Positions 35,372 to 44,925 of a DNA stretch of 64,000 nucleotides are shown piece by piece. Location: NCBI GenBank assembly GCA_027450185.1, contig DAIDKF010000011.1, positions 1-64,000 of the forward strand, written 5' to 3'. The translations under genes were made by a program, and so were the position numbers. Below the pieces are notes generated by a model. That model did not search any database. It saw only the letters and a list, made by a program, of their open reading frames with translations, and was not told the origin of the DNA. Position 1 is the first letter of the stretch. Each line of letters begins with the position of its first letter. Origin of the DNA: Granulicella sp. (GTDB lineage: Bacteria > Acidobacteriota > Terriglobia > Terriglobales > Acidobacteriaceae).

Positions 35372-36262
35372 ATGGAACTTCGCCAGATTCGTTCGTTTCT
35401 CTCCGTCGCAGAAACCCTGAGCTTTGTCCACTCCGCACAAATCATTCACCTGAGCCAGCCCGCGCTCAGTCTTCAAATCAAGGCGCTGGAAGAGGAGTTG
35501 GGCGTCAGGCTTCTGGAACGAAACAGGCGAAGGACGGTGCTTACCGCCGCTGGTATTGCCTTTCGTGAGGATGTCTCCGGCGTTCTGGTCGGCTTGGACC
35601 ATGCCGTCCACAGGGCGAAACTGGCAGCCGTTGGCAGGTTGGGCTTGCTGCGTATCGGTTTTATTTCAACCGCCGGCAATGAGATCGTGCCAGGGATTAT
35701 TCGTGAGTTCCGAGAGCTGCATCCGCACGTTGAGTTCTCTCTTCGAAACATCCTCACGATGGATCAGATTCAGATGCTGAATGATGGAACCATCGACATC
35801 GGATTCCTTCGGCTACCGATCAGCGAGCACTCGGAACTAGATGCCGTGACCGTTCATAGGGAGAGCTTTGTACTTGTGGTGCCCGCATCTCACAAATTGG
35901 CAAAGAAGCGTCCTGTCAGATTGAGCGCGCTGGCCAATCAGGACTTTGTCATGTATGAGCGGAAACATGCTCCCGGTTTCCACGATTTGATCATGGGCAT
36001 GCTTCGCAACGCCGGTATCGTCCCCAGGGTCTATCAGACCGCAGGTGAGATGCCAACCCTGATTGCACTGGTCGAATCCGGTGTCGGAATTGCTATCCTC
36101 CCTGCATCTGCTGTCCGAAACAGGAAGACCCGTGTCGTGGTATGCGAAATCGCGGATAATATTCCGAAGTCAGAGATCTGTCTCGCCATCCGCAAGTCGA
36201 ACATCTCAGTTATTGTTGAGAATTTTAGAGAGTTCGCATTGAAGAGACTCCGCCCTGGTTGA
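35372..36262 (+). CDS. mdcR: LysR-type regulator of malonate utilisation
   Basis: 296 residues. The N-terminal winged helix reads MELRQIRSFLSVAETLSF, with QPALSLQIKALEEELG as the recognition region, followed by a periplasmic-binding-like effector domain (LRIGFISTAGNEIVPGII, GVGIAILPASAV). It is divergent from mdcA, the arrangement in which LysR proteins activate the target operon. Malonate as inducer is inferred from context and from mdcR in other bacteria. Confidence 0.88.
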   Translation: MELRQIRSFLSVAETLSFVHSAQIIHLSQPALSLQIKALEEELGVRLLERNRRRTVLTAAGIAFREDVSGVLVGLDHAVHRAKLAAVGRLGLLRIGFISTAGNEIVPGIIREFRELHPHVEFSLRNILTMDQIQMLNDGTIDIGFLRLPISEHSELDAVTVHRESFVLVVPASHKLAKKRPVRLSALANQDFVMYERKHAPGFHDLIMGMLRNAGIVPRVYQTAGEMPTLIALVESGVGIAILPASAVRNRKTRVVVCEIADNIPKSEICLAIRKSNISVIVENFREFALKRLRPG

Positions 36263-36404
36263 TTGCTTCTATCTTCTGCAGAAGATAAGGAAAGCGATCC
36301 AGCCTATACTACAAAGCTGCGTCTTTCTCACTCACCATAACAACGATGCTGACCTTGCCCGCCGAATTCATATCTCTTAGCGGGCTAATTTATGGAGATA
36401 TGGC

Positions 36405-36441
36405 AACGAGCTATCATTCTGGAATGGAATGATAGCTCGTT
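36405..36441. terminator. Perfect 15-bp inverted repeat between convergent genes
   Basis: AACGAGCTATCATTC, a seven-base loop, then GAATGATAGCTCGTT pair perfectly. A further GAGAT/ATCTC pairing lies just outside a short bulge. It lies between the stop of the LysR gene (36262) and the stop of the PstS-like gene (36482). A T-run is missing on both sides, so it may act as a bidirectional stop or RNA-stabilising hairpin rather than a classic intrinsic terminator. Confidence 0.6.
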
Positions 36442-36481
36442 ATCTCTGCACCCAGGCACTAGCTATGCTTCATGAAGACGG

Positions 36482-37681
36482 CTACTGAATCTTTTTCAGC
36501 TCTTCCTGCACCGTTGCTGCATCGAGGGGTATGTATTTTCCATCTTTTTCGACTAACTCCTGCCCCTGTTTGCTTAAGATAAACCGCAGAAACTCACGAA
36601 TCTTTGGATCCACCTTCTGACCGGGTGGTACGTCAAACCAAAAGGACTGGCCCGTCCATAGCGGATAGGAATGGTTGAAGATCGTATCCATGGAGTACTG
36701 AACATAGGGTCCGTCCGCAGTTTTTGCTACATCTAGAACCTTGACGTTTTCTGGGAATTTTTGATGAAATCGCACATATCCGATCCCGTTAGGATCCGCG
36801 CTGACGTGGTCCACAATCTGATCCGCTTCGAGATATGTCTTGCCGTTGGGTCTGTCATAGTTTCCGAAACCTAGCAGATTGCCATTCCACTTATCGGAGT
36901 CTTGCAGGACGAGATCGGAAAATTCCAAAGCAGTGGAGTACCGCAGGCTATATCCATACGTATTGATCGGCTTATTTATCCAGTCTCCCCCAATCCCCAG
37001 CTGGCCCCATGTGCGGATATTGAATTCAGGTCCGCGTGCAAACTCTGGATGCCACGTAGTACGCACCCATCCGCCGGCGCGCTCTGAACCGAAGATGCCA
37101 TCCAACTGCGCCAGGTTCACTTTTGTAAGTGGATTTGCTTTATTCACCACAATAGCGAAGTTATTCTGCCAACCGACAACGTCATAGGACCCGTTGACGA
37201 CGAGTACGCCCACAGGCGCGCGGCCTTTCACTCGTTGAAACGAAAGATAGTCGTAAAAATCCGGCATGTGGGTAATTCCGACGTCGGCGAGATCAAAAGT
37301 AATGCATGCTGTCGCAGTTGCGGACGTAAGAAGGTTGAACTCGATCTTAATGCCTGGCTGATACTTCGCAAAAGCATCTTTCCACCAACCCCCAAGGGGC
37401 GAGTCGCCGATATAATTATTGCCGCACAGACGTAGATTGCCGGTAGGGTGTCCCTCAGGTACGTAGTCCGGCAGGCTACTTAGATCGAACGTACGACTGT
37501 AGGCCGGATTCTTGGCGATCGCCGCCATACGAATCCTGCGCTCGATTGCCGAACCTTCAGGGTATTTCTTTGATTCCGCATTCGGTTGATACTTGTCATC
37601 CATCTGCGCGTGGGACACGCCGGCGCTGAACAGTCCTACAAGCAACATTACGACCGAGACCACTTTGTATCTGTGTTGCAT
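36482..37681 (-). CDS. PstS-like periplasmic phosphate-binding-family protein (copy A)
   Basis: 399 residues with signal peptide (VVMLLVGLFSAGVSHAQ). Family blocks are LCGNNYIGDSPLGGWWKDAF, DLADVGITHMPDFYDYLSF, PLTKVNLAQLDGIFG, FNIRTWGQLGIGGDW and REFLRFILSKQGQELVEKDG. These match the PstS fold, and the last two are shared with the copies at 43842 and 44926. No PstC, PstA or PstB gene is nearby. The start at MQHRYK follows AGAAGGGAGAACT. It lies 143 bases downstream of the TonB-dependent receptor in the same direction and may be cotranscribed. Confidence 0.8.
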   Translation of the reverse strand: MQHRYKVVSVVMLLVGLFSAGVSHAQMDDKYQPNAESKKYPEGSAIERRIRMAAIAKNPAYSRTFDLSSLPDYVPEGHPTGNLRLCGNNYIGDSPLGGWWKDAFAKYQPGIKIEFNLLTSATATACITFDLADVGITHMPDFYDYLSFQRVKGRAPVGVLVVNGSYDVVGWQNNFAIVVNKANPLTKVNLAQLDGIFGSERAGGWVRTTWHPEFARGPEFNIRTWGQLGIGGDWINKPINTYGYSLRYSTALEFSDLVLQDSDKWNGNLLGFGNYDRPNGKTYLEADQIVDHVSADPNGIGYVRFHQKFPENVKVLDVAKTADGPYVQYSMDTIFNHSYPLWTGQSFWFDVPPGQKVDPKIREFLRFILSKQGQELVEKDGKYIPLDAATVQEELKKIQ

Positions 37682-37824
37682 AGTTCTCCCTTCTTTCTTC
37701 GAGAATTGTCCTGTCGTGGATAGCTCAATCCGCGACAGCCATAGATGGGCAAAGTGATTTGCAGACGGCTTCAAGCAGCATAGACGTAGCCCTCTGCACA
37801 GCAAACAGCTCCCATGGTCTTGGT

Positions 37825-40800
37825 TCAGAAGATGATCTTCAGTCCGAACTGGATCTGACGTTCGGTCGTGGAGGTAGCAGTCAACAGTGGGAGGTCGGAC
37901 GCTGCACCGGCAACCGCAGGATTCGTTGACCCCTTGTAGATGACGGAGTTGGCTCGGGATGGAACCTGAAAATTCGGATGGTTAAGTGCGTTGAATGCCT
38001 CCGCGCGGAACTCGACCCGTCCCAATGGTCCGAACTTCGGGACCGCCGTATTCTTGACAAAAGAGACGTCCATCGACGTAATGCCAGGGCCGTAAATTGA
38101 ATTCCGAGCTACATTTCCGATGCGCGGGTAATATACTCCGTTCGGCCCTGCAATGGGCATAGGGTACGCGAAGCATTGACGTTTCAGAAAATTCACTGAC
38201 TGCGTGGTACGGCCTCGTTGCCTTAGGTCGGTGGGGTTTCCCTCGCATCCTGGGCCATAAATTCGGTCCGGTAGGGAGAAAGTATTTCCGCTCGAAAGAC
38301 CAAGAGGATCTCCGGAGATTAGTGGTGTAAAAGGAAGGCCAGTCGCTACACGAAGAATGCCGCCCAATTGATATCCATCGGTTATAGAGCGAATCAACGC
38401 CCCATGGCTTGTAATACCCGAGAGAGTATAGAGCCCATTGAACACGAAATTCTGCGTCACATTGAAGTCCGATGGCCCCTTGAATCGAGCCGCATAGAAC
38501 GGAAACGGTGCGATGATCGAGTTCACGAAGTTTGTACCCGCTGTCGATGACGAAGACTCGTCAAGCGATTTCGACCAGGTATATGAGGCTCCAATTCGGT
38601 AGTTCCGTCCATTTCCGCGCACAGCAACATTGAGGGCGTTGTATGTGGTCGACTCATTGAAGAGCGTGGTGTCTTCCACGCCAACAGATGGATTGAGTTT
38701 GGTGCCGCTGGTAATGTATTTAGTCTTACCGCTCACGGTGGTGGGCACCAGCGCGGGCCAGATCAGGTTTTGGATCGTTGACCCAGGTCCAGTGGGTTCG
38801 ACAATATTTCCATCGTTACTTTTTAACGGTTGACGGATACCATGAGCGCCCGTATATCCGATTTCAAGGCTGACACCACTTGCCAATTGCTGTTCAATAT
38901 TAAGGAGAAACTGCTGAACATAAGGACGGCTAAAGTCGCGCTGGACGTAGTTGACCTTGTTGGTTGGCTTCGCAATGGCTAGGTCATACGCCTGGGTGGA
39001 ACACACTGTTCCGGTGCAGTGCGGTATGTAATTACTGAATGATCCAAAGCTATATTCTGGCGCTGGAGCTAGGTCCGCCGTACTTCCGAAGGGAGCCACT
39101 GTAACAGTGTCCACCGTAAAGTAGTTGGTAAGTGGCAGCGTGTCATAGATGCCATAGGCTGCTCGAAATGAAGTCTTTCCGGTTCCGAAAGGATCCCAGG
39201 CCACACCCACGCGAGGCGCGAAATTCGTCAACGACGGGTTGTTAAAAAGGCTGTTAACCACGCTCACTGTAGGAGATGTAGGAGTTAGGAGCACTCCGAG
39301 ATGGCCGTATTTCTCGCCCACCGAAGAGATAGGTTCATAACGCACGCCTGCCTTCACTGTCAGGTTGGGGCGCGGATGGTATGTGTCCATGAGATAACCT
39401 CCATAGACGCTTTGCCGGAGATAGATTGGAATACTTAATCCGGGAATATTGGATACAAAACTGGTTGGTGCGTTTGTAATGAAGGATAGGTAGGAGGCAA
39501 AAGAGTAGCTTCCATTCGTTGAAGTACCAAGATCATTCGACTGGATTCGTTCATATGAAAATCCGGCTTGCAGGGAGTGCGCACCTTTGGTCAGGTAGAA
39601 GTCGTCCCCTGCTTGGTAGCTGTGATAGTGAAAGGAGTAAACCCCTTCCGCATTGACACCACCTGCAATTGTGCTTAGTCCACCAATAAGTACTTCGCCA
39701 ACCGTAGCACCTGGTGCAAAACCCAGCGAAGTCTCCGCTGAAATTGGTCGTATAGCTGTGTTAGATGCTGGAGCGAGGGCGAACGTGTAAGCATATCCCG
39801 CGTGAGCGACATTCAGCGCTCGGGACGAGAAGACATGCTGTTCCGAAACCGAGTAAACCCGTCGTGTCACGTCGAGTCCTTCCTCAACGAGGTCGAAGTT
39901 ATCCGGTTGGGCATCCGTCGAAGCGTCATTGAGAGCGGTCGCGTGCATCGTGTCCTCGGGCGAAAACGTGTAATCCGCTCGCCCAGTGTAGAGATTTTCC
40001 TGGGCAATTGCCGCAGACCTCACGGTCCAGGTCCCTGTATCGCCAGAGATCCCGGCATTGGCCTGAGGGAACACCGCGAGGTACGGAATTACGTTGGGAT
40101 CGACCGTGTACTGTTCGAGACCGACGCTATTCGGTGGTGCGGTGGGGCCGCCGGCGAACGCGAGGCACTCCTTGTTGGAAGCCGTCGCCGTCTGCGTGCA
40201 CTGCAGCAAACCAGCGTCAGCATTGGGAGATGGTACGGTATTGATCGTTGTCGAAGTAAGGTTTTGACGCAGACCCTCATAGTTGAAGAAAAAGAAAGCT
40301 TTATTCTTGCGTATCGGACCACCGATCGCACCTCCAAACTGATTTCGCTTAAACGGAGCTGACGTTCCGGAGGGAGTGAAATAGTTGTAGGGATCCAAAG
40401 CGCTGTTCCGGATGAACTCATAGGCAGAGCCATGAAACTTGTTAGTTCCTTGGCGGGTAACTGCTGAGATAACGCCGCCGGAGGTTCGACCGTAATCGGC
40501 CGTCGCGTCGGACGTAACTACCGTGAACTCCTGTATGGCGTCTACACCCAGGCTGAGGCCAAGCGCGCCGCCAGGGCCAGCGCCAGAGTAGTCATTCGTC
40601 GTTATGCCATCCAGCCTATAGTTATTCTGCGGCGGCCGTGTACCTCCGATCGATATTTGCGTTCCGATGCCGCGGTTGGAACGGGAGTTATCGCCCGCGG
40701 ATATGCTGAGTTGGTTGTCAACCGTATGCACGTTAGGTTCGAGGATGCTGAGCGATGTCCAATCGCGGCCATTGAGCGGTAGCTCGCGAAGCGTTTTCCC

Positions 40801-41304
40801 ATCCACCGTCTGATTGAGCTGCGTCGTGCCAAGGTCAACGATGGGAGTAGAAGAAGTAACAGTGACGACTTGGCTAACTGCGCTTCCTACCGGCATGACC
40901 ATCTTGACGACCGTAACATGGCTGACTTCGACCGTTGCCTCTGTGTTCGTGGTAGCGAAGCCCTTTGCCTTGAAGGTTAGCTTGTAGGTTCCGGGGTCTA
41001 AGTTGGGTTGATCGAATAGACCTGCCGAACTCGTGATGAGCGTTTGTCCGATGCTCGTCCCTCGATTAATAATTTGCACGGCAACACCAGGAATGACTGC
41101 GCCACTGCTATCAGTAACCGTCCCTGTGATGCTTCCTCCAGACATCTGCGCCAGCGCTGGAATAGACAGGCCGCATAGAACAACAAGGGACGCAACGATC
41201 CAGGTCCAAATGCGCCTGGGTCGAGCATTGATACGCGCTTGCGTACTCGCGCGGACGGTCGCCGCGGTTGGCACGCCACTTCGGGTTATTAGCGGTGTAG
41301 TCAT
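37825..41304 (-). CDS. TonB-dependent receptor with N-terminal carboxypeptidase-regulatory-like domain (Oar-like)
   Basis: 1159 residues. A long basic leader precedes the signal helix VASLVVLCGLSIPALAQ. Residues about 55-140 form the CarboxypepD_reg-like domain (SGGSITGTVTDSSGAVIPGV, PGTYKLTFKAKGF). Next come a plug (LNQTVDGKTLRELPLNGRDW, IQEFTVVTSDATADYGRTSG, FHGSAYEFIRN) and a C-terminal barrel ending QIQFGLKIIF. These very large receptors are expanded in Acidobacteriota and import large or complexed substrates across the outer membrane. The substrate is unknown. GGAG lies about 8 bases before the start. Confidence 0.92.
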   Translation of the reverse strand: MTTPLITRSGVPTAATVRASTQARINARPRRIWTWIVASLVVLCGLSIPALAQMSGGSITGTVTDSSGAVIPGVAVQIINRGTSIGQTLITSSAGLFDQPNLDPGTYKLTFKAKGFATTNTEATVEVSHVTVVKMVMPVGSAVSQVVTVTSSTPIVDLGTTQLNQTVDGKTLRELPLNGRDWTSLSILEPNVHTVDNQLSISAGDNSRSNRGIGTQISIGGTRPPQNNYRLDGITTNDYSGAGPGGALGLSLGVDAIQEFTVVTSDATADYGRTSGGVISAVTRQGTNKFHGSAYEFIRNSALDPYNYFTPSGTSAPFKRNQFGGAIGGPIRKNKAFFFFNYEGLRQNLTSTTINTVPSPNADAGLLQCTQTATASNKECLAFAGGPTAPPNSVGLEQYTVDPNVIPYLAVFPQANAGISGDTGTWTVRSAAIAQENLYTGRADYTFSPEDTMHATALNDASTDAQPDNFDLVEEGLDVTRRVYSVSEQHVFSSRALNVAHAGYAYTFALAPASNTAIRPISAETSLGFAPGATVGEVLIGGLSTIAGGVNAEGVYSFHYHSYQAGDDFYLTKGAHSLQAGFSYERIQSNDLGTSTNGSYSFASYLSFITNAPTSFVSNIPGLSIPIYLRQSVYGGYLMDTYHPRPNLTVKAGVRYEPISSVGEKYGHLGVLLTPTSPTVSVVNSLFNNPSLTNFAPRVGVAWDPFGTGKTSFRAAYGIYDTLPLTNYFTVDTVTVAPFGSTADLAPAPEYSFGSFSNYIPHCTGTVCSTQAYDLAIAKPTNKVNYVQRDFSRPYVQQFLLNIEQQLASGVSLEIGYTGAHGIRQPLKSNDGNIVEPTGPGSTIQNLIWPALVPTTVSGKTKYITSGTKLNPSVGVEDTTLFNESTTYNALNVAVRGNGRNYRIGASYTWSKSLDESSSSTAGTNFVNSIIAPFPFYAARFKGPSDFNVTQNFVFNGLYTLSGITSHGALIRSITDGYQLGGILRVATGLPFTPLISGDPLGLSSGNTFSLPDRIYGPGCEGNPTDLRQRGRTTQSVNFLKRQCFAYPMPIAGPNGVYYPRIGNVARNSIYGPGITSMDVSFVKNTAVPKFGPLGRVEFRAEAFNALNHPNFQVPSRANSVIYKGSTNPAVAGAASDLPLLTATSTTERQIQFGLKIIF

Positions 41305-42143
41305 TCATTGGGCTCCATAAGTTTTGCTAAATAGTTCCGAACGGATAGTTCCTTCGAGCAACGGGTCATGCTGCCGATTGTTCCACTCAATATCAATTCG
41401 CTTGATCGTGCACCTGATGGCGCTCTTAGGCCGTTCAGGCTTTGTTGCCACGCGGTTGGTTAGAGTACGCAAGTGGTCAGCTCTTTGCAGACATCCGAAT
41501 CGTTGATCGAAATACTCAGAGCGCTGCATAAGAGCAGAAGCGCACGGAGCAGCCTCACAAGACACGACGGCAATTCGAACTCGCGCCTGCTTCTCGCGTG
41601 GTTTCAAATCGGACTTCCTTGCGCATTTCGCAATGTTCATCGTGGTCCTTACTGTGGCGAATCGAAACGCTAAGTTCCGGGAATGAAGTTCGCCTGAAGC
41701 ATAAGTGAAAACCCGTTCATCGAACCAGTCACCCTGTTGCAGCGAATGCGCATAGCGAAATACGGAGAGTTTCATCGCAGGTTCAGCCGCGGCTCGTCCG
41801 GCCGCTCAAGTCTTGTAACGCGCCAGATGCATGCCTGCGACAGCGCACAAGACCTGATTCCAATCCCGAACCGGATACGCGAGAAGATGCTCGACACAAA
41901 TGCCGTCTTGTTGGCCCCTCCCTACGTCGTTGGCTCGCAGCAGTCCGCGCTCATCTGCAGGCAGCAGCACTCAGGTCAGTCACCCCACCGCATTGGCAAG
42001 ACCATAAATGGATTTTCACTTGGTTTTTGTTCAACCTTCATCGTGCAACGTAAGCATGGTTTGCCATCGATAACCGGTGCATACTTAATGCGCAAACGAA
42101 ATGGTTCGACTTCTCTTCGTCACATGAAAGGCAATCATAGCGG
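41305..42143. other. Long intergenic region between divergent periplasmic/outer-membrane operons
   Basis: About 840 bases. A 156-codon minus-strand ORF (41305-41775) fills part of it, but its sequence is basic and patternless and it abuts the receptor start without a ribosome site, so I do not call it. The right end is AT-richer and likely holds the promoter of the 42144-46116 operon. No RNA gene or repeat was recognised. Confidence 0.4.
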
Positions 42144-42671
42144 ATGATGAACATAAAAAACACAGTCGTATTGTTACTCGTAGTCTCGAGTTGCGCGCCG
42201 GCGATAAAGGCGCAGGACACCCGCCAATCGGCAATCGCCAGCATGCATGCGGTTGATCCATCGGCCATGGATCCTGGGTTCACCCATGCAGCGCCTATGG
42301 CCCAAAAGCTCGTAGACGAAGCGTTGGCCTCTCACCCAGCGGTCCTTCTAATTGCCATTCACGGGGGTGCGCCCAAGTACGACATTATCGCTTCGAACTT
42401 TGGCAGGATCGGCAAACTTGGAGATGAAGACGATCTCCGCTGCATCCGGACCGGAAAGAACAACCTGGAAGTCGACGCCACCGGCAAGCACTTCGAAGCC
42501 GAAGTCCCCTTAAGAGATAAGTCAGGTAACATCGTCGGCGCACTCGGTGTTGTCTTCAACTACAAACCGGGCGATGACAAATTGGCCAAGGAACGTATAG
42601 CCATGGCGATTTCAAATCATATGTCCGCGCAGATTTCTTCTGCTAGAAGTCTCTTGGGTCCTGCAATCTAA
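42144..42671 (+). CDS. Small secreted protein, possibly cache-like
   Basis: 175 residues. Signal peptide TVVLLLVVSSCAPAIKAQ (a Cys is present but not in a clear lipobox). The mature part has VDEALASHPAVLLIAIHGG, then IRTGKNNLEVDATGKHFEAE and VPLRDKSGNIVGALGVVFNY, a strand-turn-strand pattern reminiscent of extracytoplasmic cache/PAS sensor domains. No membrane anchor or signalling domain. It is the first gene of a four-gene run with the propeller and two PstS-like proteins. Family not recognised with certainty. Confidence 0.6.
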   Translation: MMNIKNTVVLLLVVSSCAPAIKAQDTRQSAIASMHAVDPSAMDPGFTHAAPMAQKLVDEALASHPAVLLIAIHGGAPKYDIIASNFGRIGKLGDEDDLRCIRTGKNNLEVDATGKHFEAEVPLRDKSGNIVGALGVVFNYKPGDDKLAKERIAMAISNHMSAQISSARSLLGPAI

Positions 42672-42745
42672 GACAAGGGTAGTGCTTTCTTTGATCAACC
42701 GAGGTCCACGTTGACATATAACCGTTCTCCACGAAAGAAGTTTTA

Positions 42746-43822
42746 ATGAAAACACCTTATCGCTGTTTACTAGGGTCCGCGTTGCTTGTCGTCATAGCTG
42801 TTGCTGGCGCCCAGGAACCTGCGCCCGCTCCAACTGCGCCTACCCAACCGACATCCTTGGGCACCGCGCAATCAAACGCCGCATTGACACTCGTAGGACG
42901 AATCCCTGTCCCCCGGATGACAGGCACCTGGGACCACCTTACTCTCGACCCAGCGACCGACCGGCTCTTCGCTTCGGCCCAGGACGACAATCAGGTCCGG
43001 GTCTTCGATCTCCATGCGCGCAAGCAACTCGATACGATGACCTCTGGATTCAATCGCCCTCAAGGCCTTTATTATGTCGCGGGCGACGATACGCTGGCAG
43101 TCTCGAATGGCAAGGACGGAACCTTACGAGCATTTAACGGCAAGACCTATGAGCCCATCAGGATTGTTCAGCTCTCCCTCGGTGCTGACATGATGGATAT
43201 GGATCCGACGACCAGGTATCTCTACGTCGATCACGGAGGAACGGACTCCAACCGTGGGCCAGGCGGCCTGGCCATCATCAACACGAAAGACTGGAGCAAG
43301 GTTGGAGAGATTTCAACCGAGTTGCGGCCTGCTGCGCTTGCCATGGAAAAGAGCGGTGACCGATTGTACCTGCTCATCCCTGGTCTTACGCAGGTTGCCG
43401 TGATCGATCGCTCGACGAATGCGATCTACGCACGCTTTCAGCTCAAGGTTCCAGCGCAGCCCATCGCTCTTGCACTGGATGAGCGTCGGCACCGGCTCTT
43501 CGTTGATATGCGTCGGCCCTCCTCTTTCAATATTCTCGACTCGAACACCGGCAAGCCGATCGCCACACTGGATACCATCGATGGCGTCGAAAGCATGTAC
43601 TACGACGCAAAGCTACGCCGAATCTACATGACAGCTCTGGATGGCTACGTGCAAGTCATTCAGCAGATCGATGCCGATCATTACAAGACCATTGCCCGCT
43701 TCTTTACTGGCCACCACGCTGGCACGTCACAGTGGGTTCCGAACATGAATCTTTTCTGTGTGGCCGTTCCTCCCGTCGATGGTCAGGCTGCGGAGATATG
43801 GCTGTTCCAGCCTAAACATTAG
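42746..43822 (+). CDS. Secreted seven-bladed beta-propeller protein (YncE/YVTN type)
   Basis: 358 residues with signal peptide (LLGSALLVVIAVAGAQ) and a Pro/Ala-rich linker. Repeated blades such as LTLDPATDRLFASAQDDNQV, LDPTT-like MDPTTRYLYVDHGG, LALDERRHRLFVDMRRPS and DAKLRRIYMTALDGYV show the YVTN/YncE pattern. No catalytic motif. Such propellers bind ligands or partner proteins in the periplasm. It starts 74 bases after the small secreted gene and ends 19 bases before the next PstS-like gene. Confidence 0.8.
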   Translation: MKTPYRCLLGSALLVVIAVAGAQEPAPAPTAPTQPTSLGTAQSNAALTLVGRIPVPRMTGTWDHLTLDPATDRLFASAQDDNQVRVFDLHARKQLDTMTSGFNRPQGLYYVAGDDTLAVSNGKDGTLRAFNGKTYEPIRIVQLSLGADMMDMDPTTRYLYVDHGGTDSNRGPGGLAIINTKDWSKVGEISTELRPAALAMEKSGDRLYLLIPGLTQVAVIDRSTNAIYARFQLKVPAQPIALALDERRHRLFVDMRRPSSFNILDSNTGKPIATLDTIDGVESMYYDAKLRRIYMTALDGYVQVIQQIDADHYKTIARFFTGHHAGTSQWVPNMNLFCVAVPPVDGQAAEIWLFQPKH

Positions 43823-43841
43823 TTGCTTGAGGACTCGAAGC

Positions 43842-44891
43842 ATGAAACGCTTTACCTCGTTTACGCTTGTCTTGACCTTGGCTACATCTTGCGGGCACAG
43901 CTTGCCGGCGCTTGCTCAACAGTCGATCACGCCGCAAACGATCCCAGCATATACTCCGCATCCCATCGAGCCCGGGGTGATTCGGAGTTGGGGCCATGTA
44001 TTCGTTCGGTCTGTTATGACAAGCTGGGAGCAGGCTTTTGCAGCCTATCATCCTGGGATTACTTTTTCCGACAACCTCGTCTCCAGTGCGGCAGCTACAG
44101 GTGCGCTCTTCACCAACACCGCAGACCTTGGTGTCGTGGGCCGCGAGATCCGGCCAATGGAAGTGGCTGGCTACTCCCGCGTCATGAAGCACAAGCCGTT
44201 TCCCTACGAGGTCATGACCGGCAGTTGGGCCAACGCGGATAAGAGCGTCGCCCTGGGCATTTTTGTAGCCCAGGATAATCCAATCAAGCGCCTCACCTTC
44301 ACTCAGCTTGACGCCATCTTCGGCGCAGAGCATCTGCGTGGTGCTCCGGCAAACATACGCACCTGGGGCCAACTAGGACTTACCGGCAGATGGGCTTCCC
44401 GTCCGATACATGTATACGGTGGAGAGCTCGATGCCGCGCCTGCTTTTTTCTTCTCGCAGACCGTCATGAAGGGATCTCTCCTCTGGAATGAAAACCTTCA
44501 TCACTTCGACGATCTCGACCGGCCTGACAAGACAACCTACGTAGCCCAGCAGCGGATCGTCGACGCGCTGGCGAAGGACCCCGATGGGATCGCTCTTTCC
44601 GGAACCGGCTTTGTAAGCCCTGGAACGAAATTGATCGCCATAGCCGCGCGTGATGCAGGCCCTTTCATTCTGCCGACACCATCCAGCAACGAAGACCGAA
44701 CCTACCCGCTCTCCCGTTCCGTTTGGATCTTCACAAACCAATCGCCGACCAATCCTCTCGATCTGCGAACTCGTGAGTTCCTTCGATTCATCTTCAGCCG
44801 TGAAGGCCAGGAGCTTGTTCGCAAAGATGGAGAGTACGTCCCGCTGACGCCTGCGAAAGATCTTGAGCAACTTGAGAAGCTGGGCCAATGA
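43842..44891 (+). CDS. PstS-like periplasmic binding protein (copy B)
   Basis: 349 residues, signal peptide LVLTLATSCGHSLPALAQ. Shared blocks are IRSWGHVFVRSVMTSWEQAF, TADLGVVGREIRPMEV, LTFTQLDAIFGAEHL, NIRTWGQLGLTGRW and REFLRFIFSREGQELVRKDG. The first ligand loop (HVFVRSVM) differs from GSNYLTDSP in copy C and GNNYIGDSP in copy A, so the ligand may differ. The start at MKRFTSF follows GAGG by about 9 bases. The track start lies inside the propeller gene. Confidence 0.78.
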   Translation: MKRFTSFTLVLTLATSCGHSLPALAQQSITPQTIPAYTPHPIEPGVIRSWGHVFVRSVMTSWEQAFAAYHPGITFSDNLVSSAAATGALFTNTADLGVVGREIRPMEVAGYSRVMKHKPFPYEVMTGSWANADKSVALGIFVAQDNPIKRLTFTQLDAIFGAEHLRGAPANIRTWGQLGLTGRWASRPIHVYGGELDAAPAFFFSQTVMKGSLLWNENLHHFDDLDRPDKTTYVAQQRIVDALAKDPDGIALSGTGFVSPGTKLIAIAARDAGPFILPTPSSNEDRTYPLSRSVWIFTNQSPTNPLDLRTREFLRFIFSREGQELVRKDGEYVPLTPAKDLEQLEKLGQ

Positions 44892-44925
44892 ATCGATCTT
44901 AAAATCTCATCTCGGAGTCTGTCGT

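Noticed and set aside
41305-41775. 156-codon minus-strand ORF upstream of the receptor
   Set aside because: No ribosome site, signal peptide or family sequence. Treated as part of the control region.
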